A stretch of 46,165 bases of DNA from Heterotrichella gracilis (GCA_032358255.1 JAULBX010026419.1:2116-48280), one strand, 5' to 3'. Shown: positions 22,501-35,710, numbered from the stretch's first letter. Numbers and translations: made by a program. The notes: generated from the letters alone by a model not told the origin.

Positions 22501-25500
22501 GCGGCCTTGAGGCACACGGGCAGCAGCGCGTCGGGCAGCGCCATCTGCAGGGAAATGGGGAACACCAGGGTTTTAGGGTCCAGGATGGCCAGTCTGGGGT
22601 CTAGAGTTTTAGGGTGACAGTGTGCAGGAAATATGAGAAGGGCTCATGCTGATTTTCACTGTTCAGTGTCTTAGGGTTGGGGGAGTCCATGCCCTGGAGA
22701 GTGGGTAGACAGTCCTGAAATGTGCCTCACCCCCCTTCCTGCTGATTGTTCTTTGCCCCCGCCACATTGAGAAAAAGCTCTGAATAAGCAGGCCTTCTAG
22801 TACAGTCAGCTGCCTCACTCACCTTCCTGCTGTTTGTCTTCACGCACACCTCATACGTGCCCGGGTGGTCTGCGGTCAGCCGCACATTGCTGAAAGTGGC
22901 CTGCCCCTGCTTCAGCACCGCCTTGTTCCCGCCCGCCGCCTGCACCTTGGCCGCCCGCCCCGACCCATCACCTGCCAGCGCGCAGTTGTGCAGCACCAGC
23001 TCGCACTTGGCATCCGCTCCAGGGTTGGCGGTGGGGTTCTCCCAGGCGTCCAGGGCCTGCACCTTGAGGTGCGGGATTGCGCTCAATGTGCTGCATTCCT
23101 GGGTGCCCAGGCCCATGAACCTCAGCTCGTGGGGCGGCCCCGCCTGGAGGTCGATCTCCACCGAGTCCTCCTGTAGGAGCGACTCCTTGTCCTCCCCTCC
23201 CGAGTCCTTGGCTGTGATGTTCACCTTGCCTGCCACGCCTCCCAGGCACATTTCAAACTTGTACACCAGATCCCCATCCTGCAAGATTGGACGCATGTAG
23301 TGAGCGCACAAGCGGTATGTCCGACAGCAAAATCCTACACCCTACACAACCCAAACCAGGAGGCAATCCATCCGCGGCATGCCAGCAGCTCAGGTGCTAG
23401 CAGCCCAGGCACCGACGACTGACAGGTGGGTTCAGGGTTTAGGGTTTTTGCTGCCGCTCACAACACACCTGGTGCACCTCACACGTATACCACACAGATG
23501 GCTCAGGAAAAACTCGCATGTTGACCTACCAAACTCCAATCCTACCACACGGCCTGCCTCCCTTCCTCCTCCCACTCCCCCCGCCCCCCCCACCACACAC
23601 CACCCATCCCCACAGCCCTATTCCTCCTGCCTCCCCCACACACACCGACACTGGTCACCACCAATGCCTCACCTGATCATACCAGCCCTCCTTCCACTCG
23701 GTTTGGTTGAACTGGAGCCCGTTCCCCCCCAGCAGCAGGGTTGGTAGTGGCATGTTGGGCTGCTGCGCAGGTCGGCATGGGTTGTCGTGTGTGTCCCTGG
23801 CCGTGATGTCCAGAGTGAAGAACTCACCGCACAGCACCTGACCCAGAGCGCCACCAGCTGCACAGCAAATTTAAAATTTTAGAGAATTCTTATTTCAAAA
23901 GAACACAACAATAAAATTATTATTCAGATTAATTGTAACAGTCTAATGAGCCCGGGTTGGCTCCCTCATGACTGTCTCAAAAACATTTCCTGTAAATTCC
24001 TGTATTTTACACAACTTTATTATTTGATGCCAGCAAGGACACCAATCGGTTTGGAGGAGGGATACCTTGCCATGAGCTGATTGGCATTGCCAATCACCTG
24101 TGCAATCAGGTGAGATACAGAACAACGGTATTCAAGGTGATATCAGCACTCTGCCTGCTTGCAAAAAAGCCGAGCGCCGCTGCGCCTCTTCGGCAATCGG
24201 CGCCCTCCCTGTTGAACATTGCAGTGTATCTACCAGCCCTTGCTGAACCCCATCCCCATCCCCATCCACCTTACCCCCTCCAGCCAACCCCGCCTCCCCC
24301 ACACCGACCCACCTTCATGCAGCTCCAGCGTCCACTTCACTGGGTCTGCAGGCACCACCACCATCTGCACCAGCGCCTCCAGGCGGATGCGGGTGCCGAT
24401 GACGTCCAACCGCACCCAGCGGGGCTCATCCTCGCCCACAGCCGTGGGGGCACTGATGGAAAGCACCGCCGGGGCCTCCCCGCCCATCTCAACTTTCTCG
24501 AATTTCTTGCCCTTTTTGGACCCGGTGGTCAGCTGCAGCTCGGTCTGCAGGGCGGGGGGAGAATTGAGTGGAGTGGGTGGCGCATGAGGCTGTGTCTAAT
24601 TGGCCAGCTACCAGCCACAAGATACGGTAGCATCTACTCTGTGATGTATTTTTGTCCTAATAAACTTTCACTTCAATTTTTTCCATTTGAGAATAAAAAA
24701 ATGCTGTGCTTACTTCACTACCGTATATTTAATTTGATAACCTATTCAATTGAAAAGGCTGAGTATTTAAATTACATGCAGCTCCAGTCTGGCTCATGGC
24801 AATCCCTGCCTGCCACATGGGTACTCACCGATAGCTTGCCCATGACTGGGGTTGCCAGCCGCCGCTGGGCCTCGTCCACGCACAGGCACTGCAGCTCCAG
24901 CCTGGCGCCAGCTGGCACCTCGCCCATCTCATACACTGTCACCTGCTCACCACCTTCCTCCTCCAATACCTGCAGCATTATCACTCAAAGTACTATACCT
25001 GCATTACATAACCGCACAGCACCGCACGGGTGAGACATCCAAACACCACCCTCAGTGCATGCATGTGTGAGCTGTATAAGATTGCAAAAGCAACATATAA
25101 CATTATGGAACCGGTCAATGGCAAGGAGCACAGCACCAGTGTCCGGCTGCCCACTCCGCACACCCATGCATTGCATGCTGCAGCCGCACACCTGTCTCCT
25201 GTCCACCTCCCCCCTTCCCACCCCACCTCCACCTCCACATACCTTAGAGGACAGCTCCTGGCCATTCACCATCAGGATCAGCGCCGCTGGCGCGCAGCTT
25301 GGCTCCACAACCAGGTGGTGCACCAGGGTGGGCGCGGGGCCAGCCTCTTCCAGGGCGGCCAGGCAGCCAGCTGCGTTGTCAGGCGCCGCGCGCTGTAGCT
25401 CCATGCGGACGGGCAGGGCGGCGTCCAGGGGCTGGCCGGGGACCCGCTGCGTGACGTGGCCTGCAGGGGGAGGCAACAGCGCCTTGCTCAAACAGTCAAA

Positions 25501-28500
25501 TAGGAGGGGTTGTAAATGACACAGAAGGAGGGGCAGGGGGGGGGTGTCAGTGGAGAAAATAGCGCCTTGTTAGAAAGGAGGGGGGTGTAGCCAGAAGGAG
25601 AAGGAGCAGGGTGGGCTTAGCCGAGAAAGTTGAGACGGGTGTGGGGCGAGCAACCTGCCCATGCATGCACACAAGACAACAATACTCTTATTACCCCAGG
25701 CCAGTTCATACGACTGACCCACAAAGGAATAACACCCTGCTTCGTTTACCCCTCGTATTTCCCTGAATGATTGCAGTGTACGCAAAGTGGCCATGCATGC
25801 ATGCAGCCCCCACCTGCCACCCGTGCCACGCCCGCGTTGTCAAACACGCAGTCCTGGAAAGGCGGGGTGAGCGCGTCGCAGTCCAGGTGCAGGGTGAAGG
25901 ACACAAGGCTGCTGCTTGGCACGGAGGGGTTGCCCCACGCATCAAAGGCGGCAACGCTGAACGGTGGGAGGGTGTCGCCGCTGGGGATGCAGGCGGGGGG
26001 TGCGCTGGTGGGCAGCTGAGTGAGCTGCAGATCCTCGGTCTGTGCCAAATGGAGAACACTTGGGATGGGCACATGGCAAGAAACTGGGAAGAGGAGCAGG
26101 GCATGTAATCTCCACTGGTGGATGCATCCCTTGCTTTCGGTTACTTCAAGTAATATTTTTTTTCTCCTATTATCTTTTTATCTGGGGCACCCACATAACT
26201 GGAATTAGTAACTCCTCCAACAGGTGCTCCAGTGTTCACACATGCGCACTGTCATATGTCCCCCTGCCGAACCCGCACCTTTGGCTCCCAAGGGTGGCCC
26301 GGCAGCAGCCGCATGCTGCATGGCACCCCCGGCCGCAGCTTGAGCGGCAGCTCCTGCGGGGGGTGGTCGCCCACCGTCACCCTCAGCCACACCGCAGCCA
26401 CCAGCTGGTCCTGGCCAGGCTCCTGCTGCTGGGCAAGGGGGGTGCCGGAGGGGGTGGGGGGCGGGCGGAAGAGGGCCATGCCGGCTGGGGGGTGGCCAGG
26501 GGCAGGGTCTCTGCCCAGGATGCGCAGGTTGGTGAGGGTGATAGGGCTGCTGGCACTGGCTCGGTCCTGGCAGCGCAGGCAGGGAACGTGTTAGGTGGGT
26601 GGGGATGGGTGGCAGCACAGGGCTGGGTGATGCACCCTCTGCATGGGCTGCTCAAGTGTACTGCTGGAACAAATGACTGCGCATCTGGGTGTCTGATGGA
26701 TGTAACCGCTGGATGTACCGCTGGATGACTGATGGATGCATGTAGCTCATGCATGCCATGCACAGAGTGGGCAGAGTGCGCTGAGCTCTCTCACCAGATG
26801 ACACAACTCCCTGTAAGATGGATGAGCAGGTTTGTGCAGATGTAATCAGAGCTACTGGATAGGCAAGTGCGGCAACCAAATGCCCCCCACGCACCACTTT
26901 GCACTTCACCCGCAGCTCCTGCACCTTCTCCCTTGTGTCCTCCCCCGTGCGCACCCACACTGACACCGACACATGTGGCAGATCCCCACGGGGCCACGCC
27001 ACCCCATTGCCATACTCATCCTTTTGCACCAGCTGCAGTTGGGGCAGGTGCTCACCCAGCATGGTCTCATTGCCGATGGCCAGTGCGCTGCCCTCACCCT
27101 GGGGTCACAAAGCAGCTATGTAGTCCTCTGGATCAACATGTAGTGACGTTTTTGATGCATGCCATGCAGGGTGGGTTTCAAGGCACAGGTCATACCAGGT
27201 CAAGAGTTGCAGCCGTTCCTTGGCTAGGTGTGTGCAGAAGTGCAGCACTGGCCAGCAGTGCCCAACAGAAGGGAAATTGTGTACCGTATGGCAACGGAAG
27301 CAAAATGAATCAGAGATGTGAGTGGCTGACAAATGCGCCACTTTCACCCTTACTGAGCACATGTGACCACCAACCTGTGCTGTGATGATGTATGTGACAG
27401 GTTACATTGAATTAACACAGAAATAAAATATACAAAATAAAGGCTTCAAATGCAAGCCTGAAAATTCCATATTTGAATAGATAATTGCAGCATCTCCACA
27501 CCTGGATTTTGAAGCCCACAGGCACCGCCGGCTCCACCACCACCTTGAATGACGCCTGGATGTGCACGCCACCCTGGGCATACTCCGCCAGCTGGTACTG
27601 CACCAGGTAGCTGCCAACCTCCTGCATCTGCTCAGTGATGGCGTCAAAGTGGAACACGTTCTGCGGGGTCTGGGGGCTGCGGTTGATGGTGCTATCCACG
27701 GGGCGGCCTACAGTGGAACGGGTGAGTGAGTGGGTGGGTGCCAGCAGGGAGTGGGGAAGTAAGTTGAGGGCAGGTGCGAGAGGAACAGGTGTGCGGGCGC
27801 CACCAGGTGCATGCAGCTGACTTGCCATGGACTGCATGATGCGCCAATAGAAAACTGGCAATGCTTTTAGGAGTAGTCGATTGTGATCCACAGCAGTTAT
27901 AAGACCGGTCATGGTTATGCAACATAATGACTTCCCACGTGTGCCAGGACAGGTTTGGCTGCAGGGGACACATCTACAGTGTGGCCATGAATCGACCTCA
28001 ACTGGTAGGCACATGCACATAGATGCACAGGAACCATTGAGAGTGGCATACAGGGGGGTAATGAGGAAATCATCGAGTGACTGGAGCTGCGAAGTGTACC
28101 TTTAAGCGTGAGCTTGCGATCCTGCCCTGCGCCTGCCCCCTTGTTGGTACCCTTTGACCGCGTCGCCTGCATGCACACACTCGCACCAGTTACAACAACG
28201 CCAGGCATTGGAGTCAAGGCAGGATGCCTTCCGCCACCCATCCACCTACACTGATCAATATGCAGGGTTAGCCGCCTTTACGGCTACTTGCACTAGTAAA
28301 ATGCGCATAAATTGCAGGTGCTTCAGTGCAGATACTCCATCGCACCAGCAGCAGTCCCCCAAGGACCCACGTGCACCACCCATGTGACCGTGCGCCTCTC
28401 ACCTTTCCCTCCCCTTCCAGCGTGATATCCTCCCCTGTCTCACTTGGTGCCACCAGGCGCCACACCCTGCGGGTGACAGTCAGCGCCTGGCGCCTGCCGG

Positions 28501-31500
28501 TGGGCCCCTCCTCCAGTGCGCGGGTGACCTTCTTCTTGTTGCCATCCATGACCATCACATCAACAGGCGGGAAGAGATCCCCAGCCACCAGGTGCAAGGG
28601 TTTGCCTAATGAGTAGCGGTCAACCCCGGGTTGCTCCATGTGGATGGAGCAGGGCAGCTGCAGCGGGGTGTGGGTGCAGCGGGTTGGCAATGGATTTGCT
28701 ACGCAAGGTACACTGATGTGCACGGTACTGCCTTGGTGAAGTTGTTCACATCATAGATGCGCAGAGTGTGACGGGTGGGAGCAACAGAGTGGAGAAAGGC
28801 ACAGCCGAGCGCTCTGCGGTGTGCCTGCGTCAGATGTCAATGCACATGTGATTTAATTGATAACATGCAGCAATACAAATAGTCAGCCAGCCTTGCACAA
28901 GCTTGCGCCACCCACCACCCACCACTTACCTTGGTCTTCTCCCTTTCCATGTGCGCATCCATCTCGTCCAGAGCAGGCTTCCCCTCCAGGCGCCTCAGGG
29001 AAAAGGTGCGCTCTTTGCCCTCCCCATACACATCGGTAGGGAGCAACTGGACAACCACCTTGCCATTCGAGTAGGCGCCATCCTCGCGTACCACCTGTGG
29101 CGGGGTTAGCATGGTCGTCGGGGGCAATGGTGTCAGGCTGACACCCTCAGACCCACCTAAATGAGTGCACGCATAGGCTAATCCATGCATTCCAGCAACG
29201 CCCCTATCCCATTTGCACCCCCCCACATTGTACCCACCCATGTTCCTCTATTGTTTCAATCCAAAAGGCAAAGCTGCACTGTAATGCTCCCCCCTCTCCC
29301 ACCCAAGATCATGGGATCATCCCTCCGCCACCACCCGCCAGTGCCCCTCCATCCACCCACCTTGTTCACTAAGAACCGCAGCACCTGGCCCATCAGCACC
29401 GGCTTGCTCAGCAGCTTCACAGTGTCGCCCTGCTGCACAGTCAGGGGCAGGCCCTGGCTGTGCGCAGCGATGACCACCCGCTGGAACACGGTCACATCCT
29501 CCTTCAGCTTGAGGCGGTGCACCTGCTGCTCAGCGGGCTCAGCGATGCCCTCAAAGCGTAGCGTCTTGTCGAGCTTCTGGTGCGCGCGCAGCAGCCAGGT
29601 CTTGAAGGTGCGGTCCATGTTGCGGTCGCCTGCAGCGGGGACTGGCGTGGGGTGGGTGCGTGGCAGGGGTCAACCACTGGTGTGGGATGCATAATGACAA
29701 CACCATGCATGCCACAGGCGTTCAAGCTTGAAAGGAGTAGGGTCGCTGCAGCGGAGGCGCAGGGCGGACATGTGGCAGGGGACAAGCACTTGTGGCCAAG
29801 CTCCCCTCCAACCCCTGGCAAGACAGGACCACCTACACATAATGCACCAGGCCCACACATGAGCTCAACTACAGGTAGAGGGTATGTGGGCTTTGAGGGG
29901 CAGCGTGGCCATCCCCACCCACCCACCTGGCATGGCAGTCTGCAGCAGCATGTCCAGGGGCTCCCTGAAGTTGAGCTTGTTGCGCGTAACGCGGAACTGC
30001 GGGCCCAGGAACAGCGCCCCATGCAGGCGCCCAAACACCTCGTCAGGCAGCTGGTCCTTGGCGGCGGCTGGGCGCTTGCCCCCGGGGTTGCGCACCGCCT
30101 CCACAAAGGGGAGGGTCTCCACACGCGTGCCGGGGATGAGGCGGCCCTGCCAGAAGACCTCAAACATGGCGCTGGAGCCCTGGCGCTGGCCTGCAGGGGG
30201 GTTCATCAAATTGGGGGAATTACAGTTGGCCATGCATTAGGCTCTCAACCCCCTGCGATAAGCGCACATCCAGGGCTGCCAAGGGTCTTTCTGTATTGTA
30301 CAGCACTTCCCGCCACCAGCCATGCATGCTTATGGGGATGCGCATGCGTCTAAAGAGGGCTGACGGAGCTCGACATTATCGGGAGTATAAGCGTTTAGAC
30401 AGCAATTTCTATGTGTTGCAATGCACCTGGCATAGATGGCAGGCAATGGCAGGCACCCGAAGGTTTTACATGGCCTTGAAGAGAATTTGCAAGTGCCACA
30501 TGCAGCGCAGCATCCAGAGTCATCACACACATCGCACCTGACTTTGTCTGCTCCTCGTCGTCCGAGTCGCTGTCCCTTGAATCCTGGGAGTTGATGCGAT
30601 CAGCTAGTCGGGTTGGGTGCAGCGACAGCTACACACACACAACAGCAGTGGTTAAGGAACCATGATGGCACAATTAATACAATATTACACAGGGCATGGG
30701 CCAGCACACCCCAATACAGAAGCACATGTGAAGCAGTGGCAAATGAGTCAAGCGCAATGTGCAAAGCTGCATGGCGAAGGTGCTCATGGCAGCAGTGGTG
30801 AAAGTCGCCATTGCATTATCATAAATTTCAAAAGCAGTTCAAATATAGGAGAATCACGATGCCGTGCAAGCTGTATCCCTGAGCACACTTGGCCATGCCA
30901 CTGCACCCACGTGTGTGCAAGGCGAGCATACCTGGGTGCCCTGGGGCTGCTGTGTCAGGCCCTTGCCATGTTGCGTGGCCCCGCCTGAGGTGCCCGGCAC
31001 GTGGATGATGAAGGGGTTGTGGACGTCCTCGTGGGGTCTGGTTTCGCAGCCCTTGTCGTAGGGAAAGTAGTGCAGCACACCGGTGACAGGGCCTGGGACG
31101 TACAGTGTGGTAGGAGAGACCATCAGTTGCGAATAAAAAATAACTAATTTTCTGATGAGTTGAGCTGGGCGGGAGAAAAATAACGATGATAATGAATCCT
31201 TTATATTTCTCTTCTTTATCAGAAATCATTAACATTTTATATTTAACATGCATTTAAAATATCATCAAATCATATGATATTTAACATGCACTTAAATCAT
31301 TTGATTATATCGAAGTCCTCCTGAAACAGGTGCACTAAAGTCTCCTGACCCAGGACATCCTAAAGTCCTCCTGTATAACAACCAGTGGCATTGTGGCCAA
31401 TGCCTTGATTCAAGATTGGTGCACCCACCTCTGTTCGGCACATTTAGCGTGAACTTCAACTCCTCTCGCTGCGCCTTGAGGTAGCGGGACTCCATGTCGT

Positions 31501-34500
31501 CATCCACCTGCCCACAACACACAGTCAGTGAGCTCACATATGAGTGTGTCGCAAATCTGTGAGACAGAGGAAGTGAATACGTGCCACCTTCTTACCAATG
31601 CCATGCCAGTCTTGCGCATGGGGAAGTTACCATATCAGTACATACATGAACATGGTGCAAGCAAGCAAGGGAGCATTAAACAGTTCGCTATCACTTGTGC
31701 TCATCATCACTTTTTAACACAAAGAGCACTGGGACAGCTACATCCTCACTTGCGACCAAGTTTGCTGTATAATGGGTGTCAAGCTTGCACAATAAATCGT
31801 TGCAAGGCGTGCACCTCGCTCAAGTTCTGACTCCACACCAAGCGCTCGCCTACATAGTGCTGCACCAAAATCTGGGGCCGTTGCTGGTTGCCAGGCAGGC
31901 CCTCATCCTGTGGATTGGTGCCACATTGTCAAGCTGTGTGTGCAACGAAAGTAGAAAGACAACAAACTGCCAGAAATGCCAGAAATTTCACATGAATATG
32001 TTTGAGTAAGAACATTTTGCTTATTGTCTAAGATTGTTGCAAGCACAAATATAGGAAAAATACGCAGTTTGGTGGAATGGCAGGTGCTGCCATGCATTCC
32101 CCTCAGTCAAAAGTGGGGGGGCATATGGTGGCCGCTAGTGCAAACACAACGGCTTGAAGAAGCTTTGTCCATGATGTGCATCATGACAATTGTTGTTTGC
32201 ATCTCCTGTTCTCACCTCTATGCCCTCCTTTGCGCCATGGACCCCATGCAGGTAGTAGTGGTACAGGTGCGCCAGCTCGCGGCACACCTGCTTGCCTAGC
32301 TCCTCATCCACAATCTGCCTCAGCGTGTTTGGGACCAGGGACCCCACCGTGACCCTGCATCAGGCACAGCAGCAGCGTCCACCAATTGCACTGATGCCGA
32401 GGCGATGCTCTAGGGCATGTATGCATGGCTAGTTGGCCTCAACAGCAATAGTCAGGCGCTATTGCCTAGCTGTCAACGTACTTGTCCAGTTTTGAATGGC
32501 ATTTAGTGCTGCCATTAAATGAATAATTAAATACTATTGACCAGGTATGAGAGCTAATTAGGGGGAAAGCATGCACTCGGTTCATCTGGCTGTACAAAGG
32601 TGGCGTCCATTACACCCCAGCACCAGCACCACTCCCCTCTCTCACCTGGTAAAGCTTTCCCCGGCGTGCACCTGGGCAAGGATGTCTTTCGCCATGAGCG
32701 GGTCCGCCTCCTGCTGCACCCATTGGCGAGTCAAGCCAAACGGGCGCTCCATGTTCTCAATGCTTGAGGTATTCCCGGGGAAGCGCTTGGTGATGTCACC
32801 AATGTAGACATCTTCCTGGTGGGTTAGGGGGTGAAGGAGTGAAGGAATGTGCCATTTGATAAAAGAGGTTTTCTGTTGCAGCCAAAATTATTGGAAGCGG
32901 CGAGTGGGTGGAAACAGAGTGGAACAAAAAGTATTTTACTTGGCAGTGTATGGCAGGGACAAAACGCCATGCATCAGTCAATATGGTTGTGCACTCAAAA
33001 ATGGAATGGGGATGGGGGTGATGGGGAAGCCAGATTCTGCCTGATACTGTTTAGACATGCCTTTTTGCACCAAATCGCACATGCACATCCTTGCACCACG
33101 CTTCCCTCATGAGGCAGTGTCGAAGGTGACTTGAGCGCACCATGCACCTTTTAAATGAGGTGCTGGGTGCAGCATGGAGGCCGCCATGACCCCCAATCGA
33201 AACACCAACCACACCACTCAAGGGCTTGCCACCAGCGATATTGGCATTCACAGCCAGCTGCAGATACCTTCCCAGCCGATGTAGCACCTCCGCCTGCATA
33301 CCTCCCCCTCCCCCACACCCATGCAGCGCACCTTGCGGGTCTTGTACCGCTCGTCCATCTCATTGGCATCCAGGCACAGCTCATTCACCACCAGCCCTTT
33401 GGCGCTTGGATCCGGCTTAGCGGATTTGGTGACCACCTTCATGGAGCGACCCATGAAGAAGCCAGCGTTCTTTGATCCAACCTGTACAATGCAGGCACGG
33501 TCACAAGGACTGGCTTGGTTCATTGATACGGAACATTCAGGCCCAAGGCTTGCCTAGTCAGACCTGAGTAGTGTAGATGGTTCATGATTGCATGGCTCCT
33601 GGGCAGTACTGCCAGGGGATGACATGGCTTGTCCTTTGCATTCATTTCCATGCCTTGCAGGCACAGCTTTTTGCCGCCGCTAGGCAGATGATGGCGCCCA
33701 TTGCACGAGTGCACAGATAAGCCATTTCGTCTCGGAAAGTGCGCGGCTAGTGATGATTGCAGCAAGGTGAATGTGCATTTGATGGGTTCTTGCACCTAAC
33801 AGCCTCAACCTACCCCAAAGAAGGAGATATCCCCGCCCAGGAACCGCTCATTGGCCTCGCTACCCCTTGCAGGCTCGGGCTCCTTGGGCTGCAGGCCCCG
33901 GTCCTCCATCGACAGGTTCAGCACCGCCCAGTCATTGAGCTCCTTTGTGTTCATGCCACACCCATTGTCGGACACAGACACCAAGCCAACGTGCTCGTCT
34001 CGGAACTTTGTGGTCACAAACGTCACCACAATGGTGCGGGGCCTGTCGGTGTTGTTCTGGGTGGCCTTGATGGAGTTGTCTATGAGCTCAGCCACAGCAA
34101 ATGGGAATGGGTCCCGGTCCTGCAGCACGGGTGGTGCAGGACTATGAAACAAGATGGTGGGAGGTTGGCAGCCTGTGGAGCTGCAGGCGGTATCGGTGCC
34201 TACCTGTGCAGCGTGGTACTCATACTCTCCTGCCATGGTCATCGTCTTTGGGTGAGGAGCAAAGCTGATGCGCTCCTGCGAGCAGGAGTGAAGGGCTTAC
34301 AGGGTGGCAACAGCAGGCTCAGTGATATGTGTGCAGCACGTGAGAAGTGGCTGCTGCATTCCTTTCTGTACCTTGACAGGGTCATCGTTTCGGCAGAGGA
34401 CAAGCATATCGCCGTCTTTGAGACTAGCAAAGGCAGCGCTGCACACATAGCACGTGAGTGAGCACACTGCCACAACCACACCACTGCTCACAAGCAAACA

Positions 34501-34806
34501 TATAAAAATAAACAACAAGGACGTACTCTGTCAGTATCTCCTTCGAACCGATTGAGAGCGCAAACTCCTGTGGCAGGGGGGACGCAAAGGTTGTCAAGCA
34601 TAGGACCAGGTGAAGCTCCATTGTCATGCAGGGCACAGGGACAGACAAGGTACCTCAACAGCAGTCTGCTCAAAGGCTCTGCACACGCCAGCCCGAAACT
34701 GCTCGAAGGTTCTATGCTCAAGGCTGATAGTTTGAGTCCTTGGCCCTTCTTCCCTTGACCAACGGACTGTCACAGTCCCTGCAGGGCGCGGGGTCCATTG
34801 TGGCAT
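16589..34806 (-). CDS. SMCHD1/GMI1-like non-canonical SMC protein with GHKL ATPase and hinge
   Basis: About 36 exons join in consistent phase into roughly 2,300 residues (human SMCHD1 is about 2,005). ATG 34,806 (MPQWTPRPAG) opens exon 34,806-34,654; stop is TAG 16,589-16,591. Order: a ubiquitin-like N-terminus (FRAGVCRAFEQTAVE, LKDGDMLVLC); a GHKL ATPase (AGEYEYHAAQ, FAVAELIDNSIKAT, SDNGCGM, GGDISFFG); and a transducer-like part (RELAHLYHYYLHG; VFWQGRLIP; FLGPQFRVTRNKLNFREPL). A long, probably beta-rich middle spans 29.1-21.2 kb. A pre-hinge coiled coil (20,784-20,476), the hinge (19,770-18,376), a post-hinge helix (17,260-17,055) and a Gly/Pro-rich tail follow. In mammals SMCHD1 compacts and silences chromatin (inactive X, D4Z4); in plants GMI1 acts in recombinational repair and hinge-only DMS3 in RNA-directed DNA methylation. 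The algal role is likely nuclear chromatin silencing or repair (inference). MORC was considered, but the hinge and the linear match along the whole length favour SMCHD1. Confidence 0.92.
17581..18190. mobile_element. Candidate fold-back/MITE-like element in an SMCHD1-like intron
   Basis: TTGGTATAAGC-type motifs occur several times at 17,591-17,680 and in inverted form (ttataccaaaacaaaccca) at about 18,139-18,190. The 19-base arms 17,610-17,628 and 18,139-18,157 match at 18 positions. The interior is AT-rich and non-coding, with an imperfect tandem repeat of about 82-110 bases (about 17,779-17,860 and 17,861-17,970). The whole sits in the 1.1-kb intron between the last hinge exon and the post-hinge helix exon. 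No clear target-site duplication was found by eye. Confidence 0.5.
18376..19770 (-). other. SMC-type hinge exons of the SMCHD1-like gene
   Basis: Three exons encode the hinge: about 19,770-19,567 (DVIGVMAQLMTVDDARLATM), 19,277-18,939 (GATMVFETLDQAQDYREFM) and 18,513-18,376 (VLTLDGKKLSSRGSVMG). These parallel the SMCHD1 hinge, including its [20 protein letters not shown] start and its LLTRDGDRIRSNGKFGG end. The hinge of SMCHD1 dimerises and binds nucleic acid. An insert rich in basic and proline residues lies in the second exon (about 19,200-19,070). Confidence 0.9.
33331..34275 (-). other. GHKL ATPase module exons of the SMCHD1-like gene
   Basis: Three exons (about 34,275-34,204, 34,118-33,815 and 33,481-33,331) carry the Bergerat-fold motifs. 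AELIDNSIKA supplies the catalytic glutamate and the Mg-binding asparagine, SDNGCGM is the DxGxG box, and GGDISFFG followed by VGSKNAGFFMG forms the lid glycine motif. ELNDWAVLNLS corresponds to the segment between motifs in SMCHD1. No key residue is missing, so ATP binding and hydrolysis are plausible. Confidence 0.9.
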
Positions 34807-35710
34807 GCCTTAACAGTATGGCATGCATATGGAGGAACAGATTTGGTCCAACGGATCCAATCTGCGCAGAGTGCACCTCCGCACACAGAGACGTTGCGTG
34901 TTGAATGCACCCGCTTTTTGCTACGCAGGTTATATAAATACCAGCAGGTGAGTGGCGTTCGTGAGCACAGCAGAGCAGAGGACTTGTATCTCTGTAAGAC
35001 GAAGAGTTGAAAGCAGGTAGAGGGGCCGTTCTAAAGCCCTACCTGGACCCATTTCCGTGTCCATATCTGAGCTCTCAGTTATTGCCGACAGTGTCGAGTT
35101 GCTGGGGATACCCTTCTCGACATCGTAAGTCAAATGCAGACTTGCGTATCCACAGCAAGGTTTTTAAGGAAGTGGCACAGGTACACCCGGGTCCTAAGCC
35201 TTATAATAACGGGATTGAACCATTGCTGTGCCTCTTAACTTCAAGTGGAAGCTCTGAGTTTGACTTCATATGAGGTGCATGCTGAGCTGGGTCACAAATT
35301 TTGTCACAAAAGTTTGTGGGGATTTAAAACTTGAAGGTTCATCCCAGGGATTTGGTCTGGAATTGAGCAATCAAATGTATTGCACCCACTACAAGTTTGA
35401 AGTGTATGAAAGCTACAGTACAGCAGTATACTGCAGAAATGCCACCATTGTCTTTGTCCTATGACTTGCTGTGTGTCCGGAACTGCCCTAAAGATCACAC
35501 GGTTGGGCCCTGAATGACACCTGGCACTGAAGGAGTTCCTTGCACAACTCCCTGCATGTCTGTAAAAGCAGTTGCTAACACCCTGCTGCTACCGTAATTC
35601 TTCTTTATCTCCTTACTACACCTTTCCCAAGGCCTGGTACCTGGTATGTGAGCAATAGCACACAGTCTGCTAGTGAAGGGTTTGCCTCACTTCTCAGGCT
35701 TGCAACCACG
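34807..35710. promoter_or_regulatory. Shared divergent upstream region of the SMCHD1-like and RUS genes
   Basis: Two ATG codons, 34,806 on the minus strand and 35,711 on the plus strand, face away from each other across 904 bases. Both promoters and leaders must lie here. I see no coding exon and no certain core element. A plus-strand ttatataaat sequence lies near 34,930-34,939. Confidence 0.55.

Noticed and set aside
24110-25033. Long plus-strand open frame of about 300 codons.
   Set aside because: It lies antisense to well-supported SMCHD1-like exons, has no domain and crosses their introns. GC-rich exons create such shadow frames.
33331-34275. MORC-family ATPase.
   Set aside because: The motifs between ATPase boxes, the collinear downstream match and the SMC hinge fit SMCHD1, not MORC, and no CW finger was seen.
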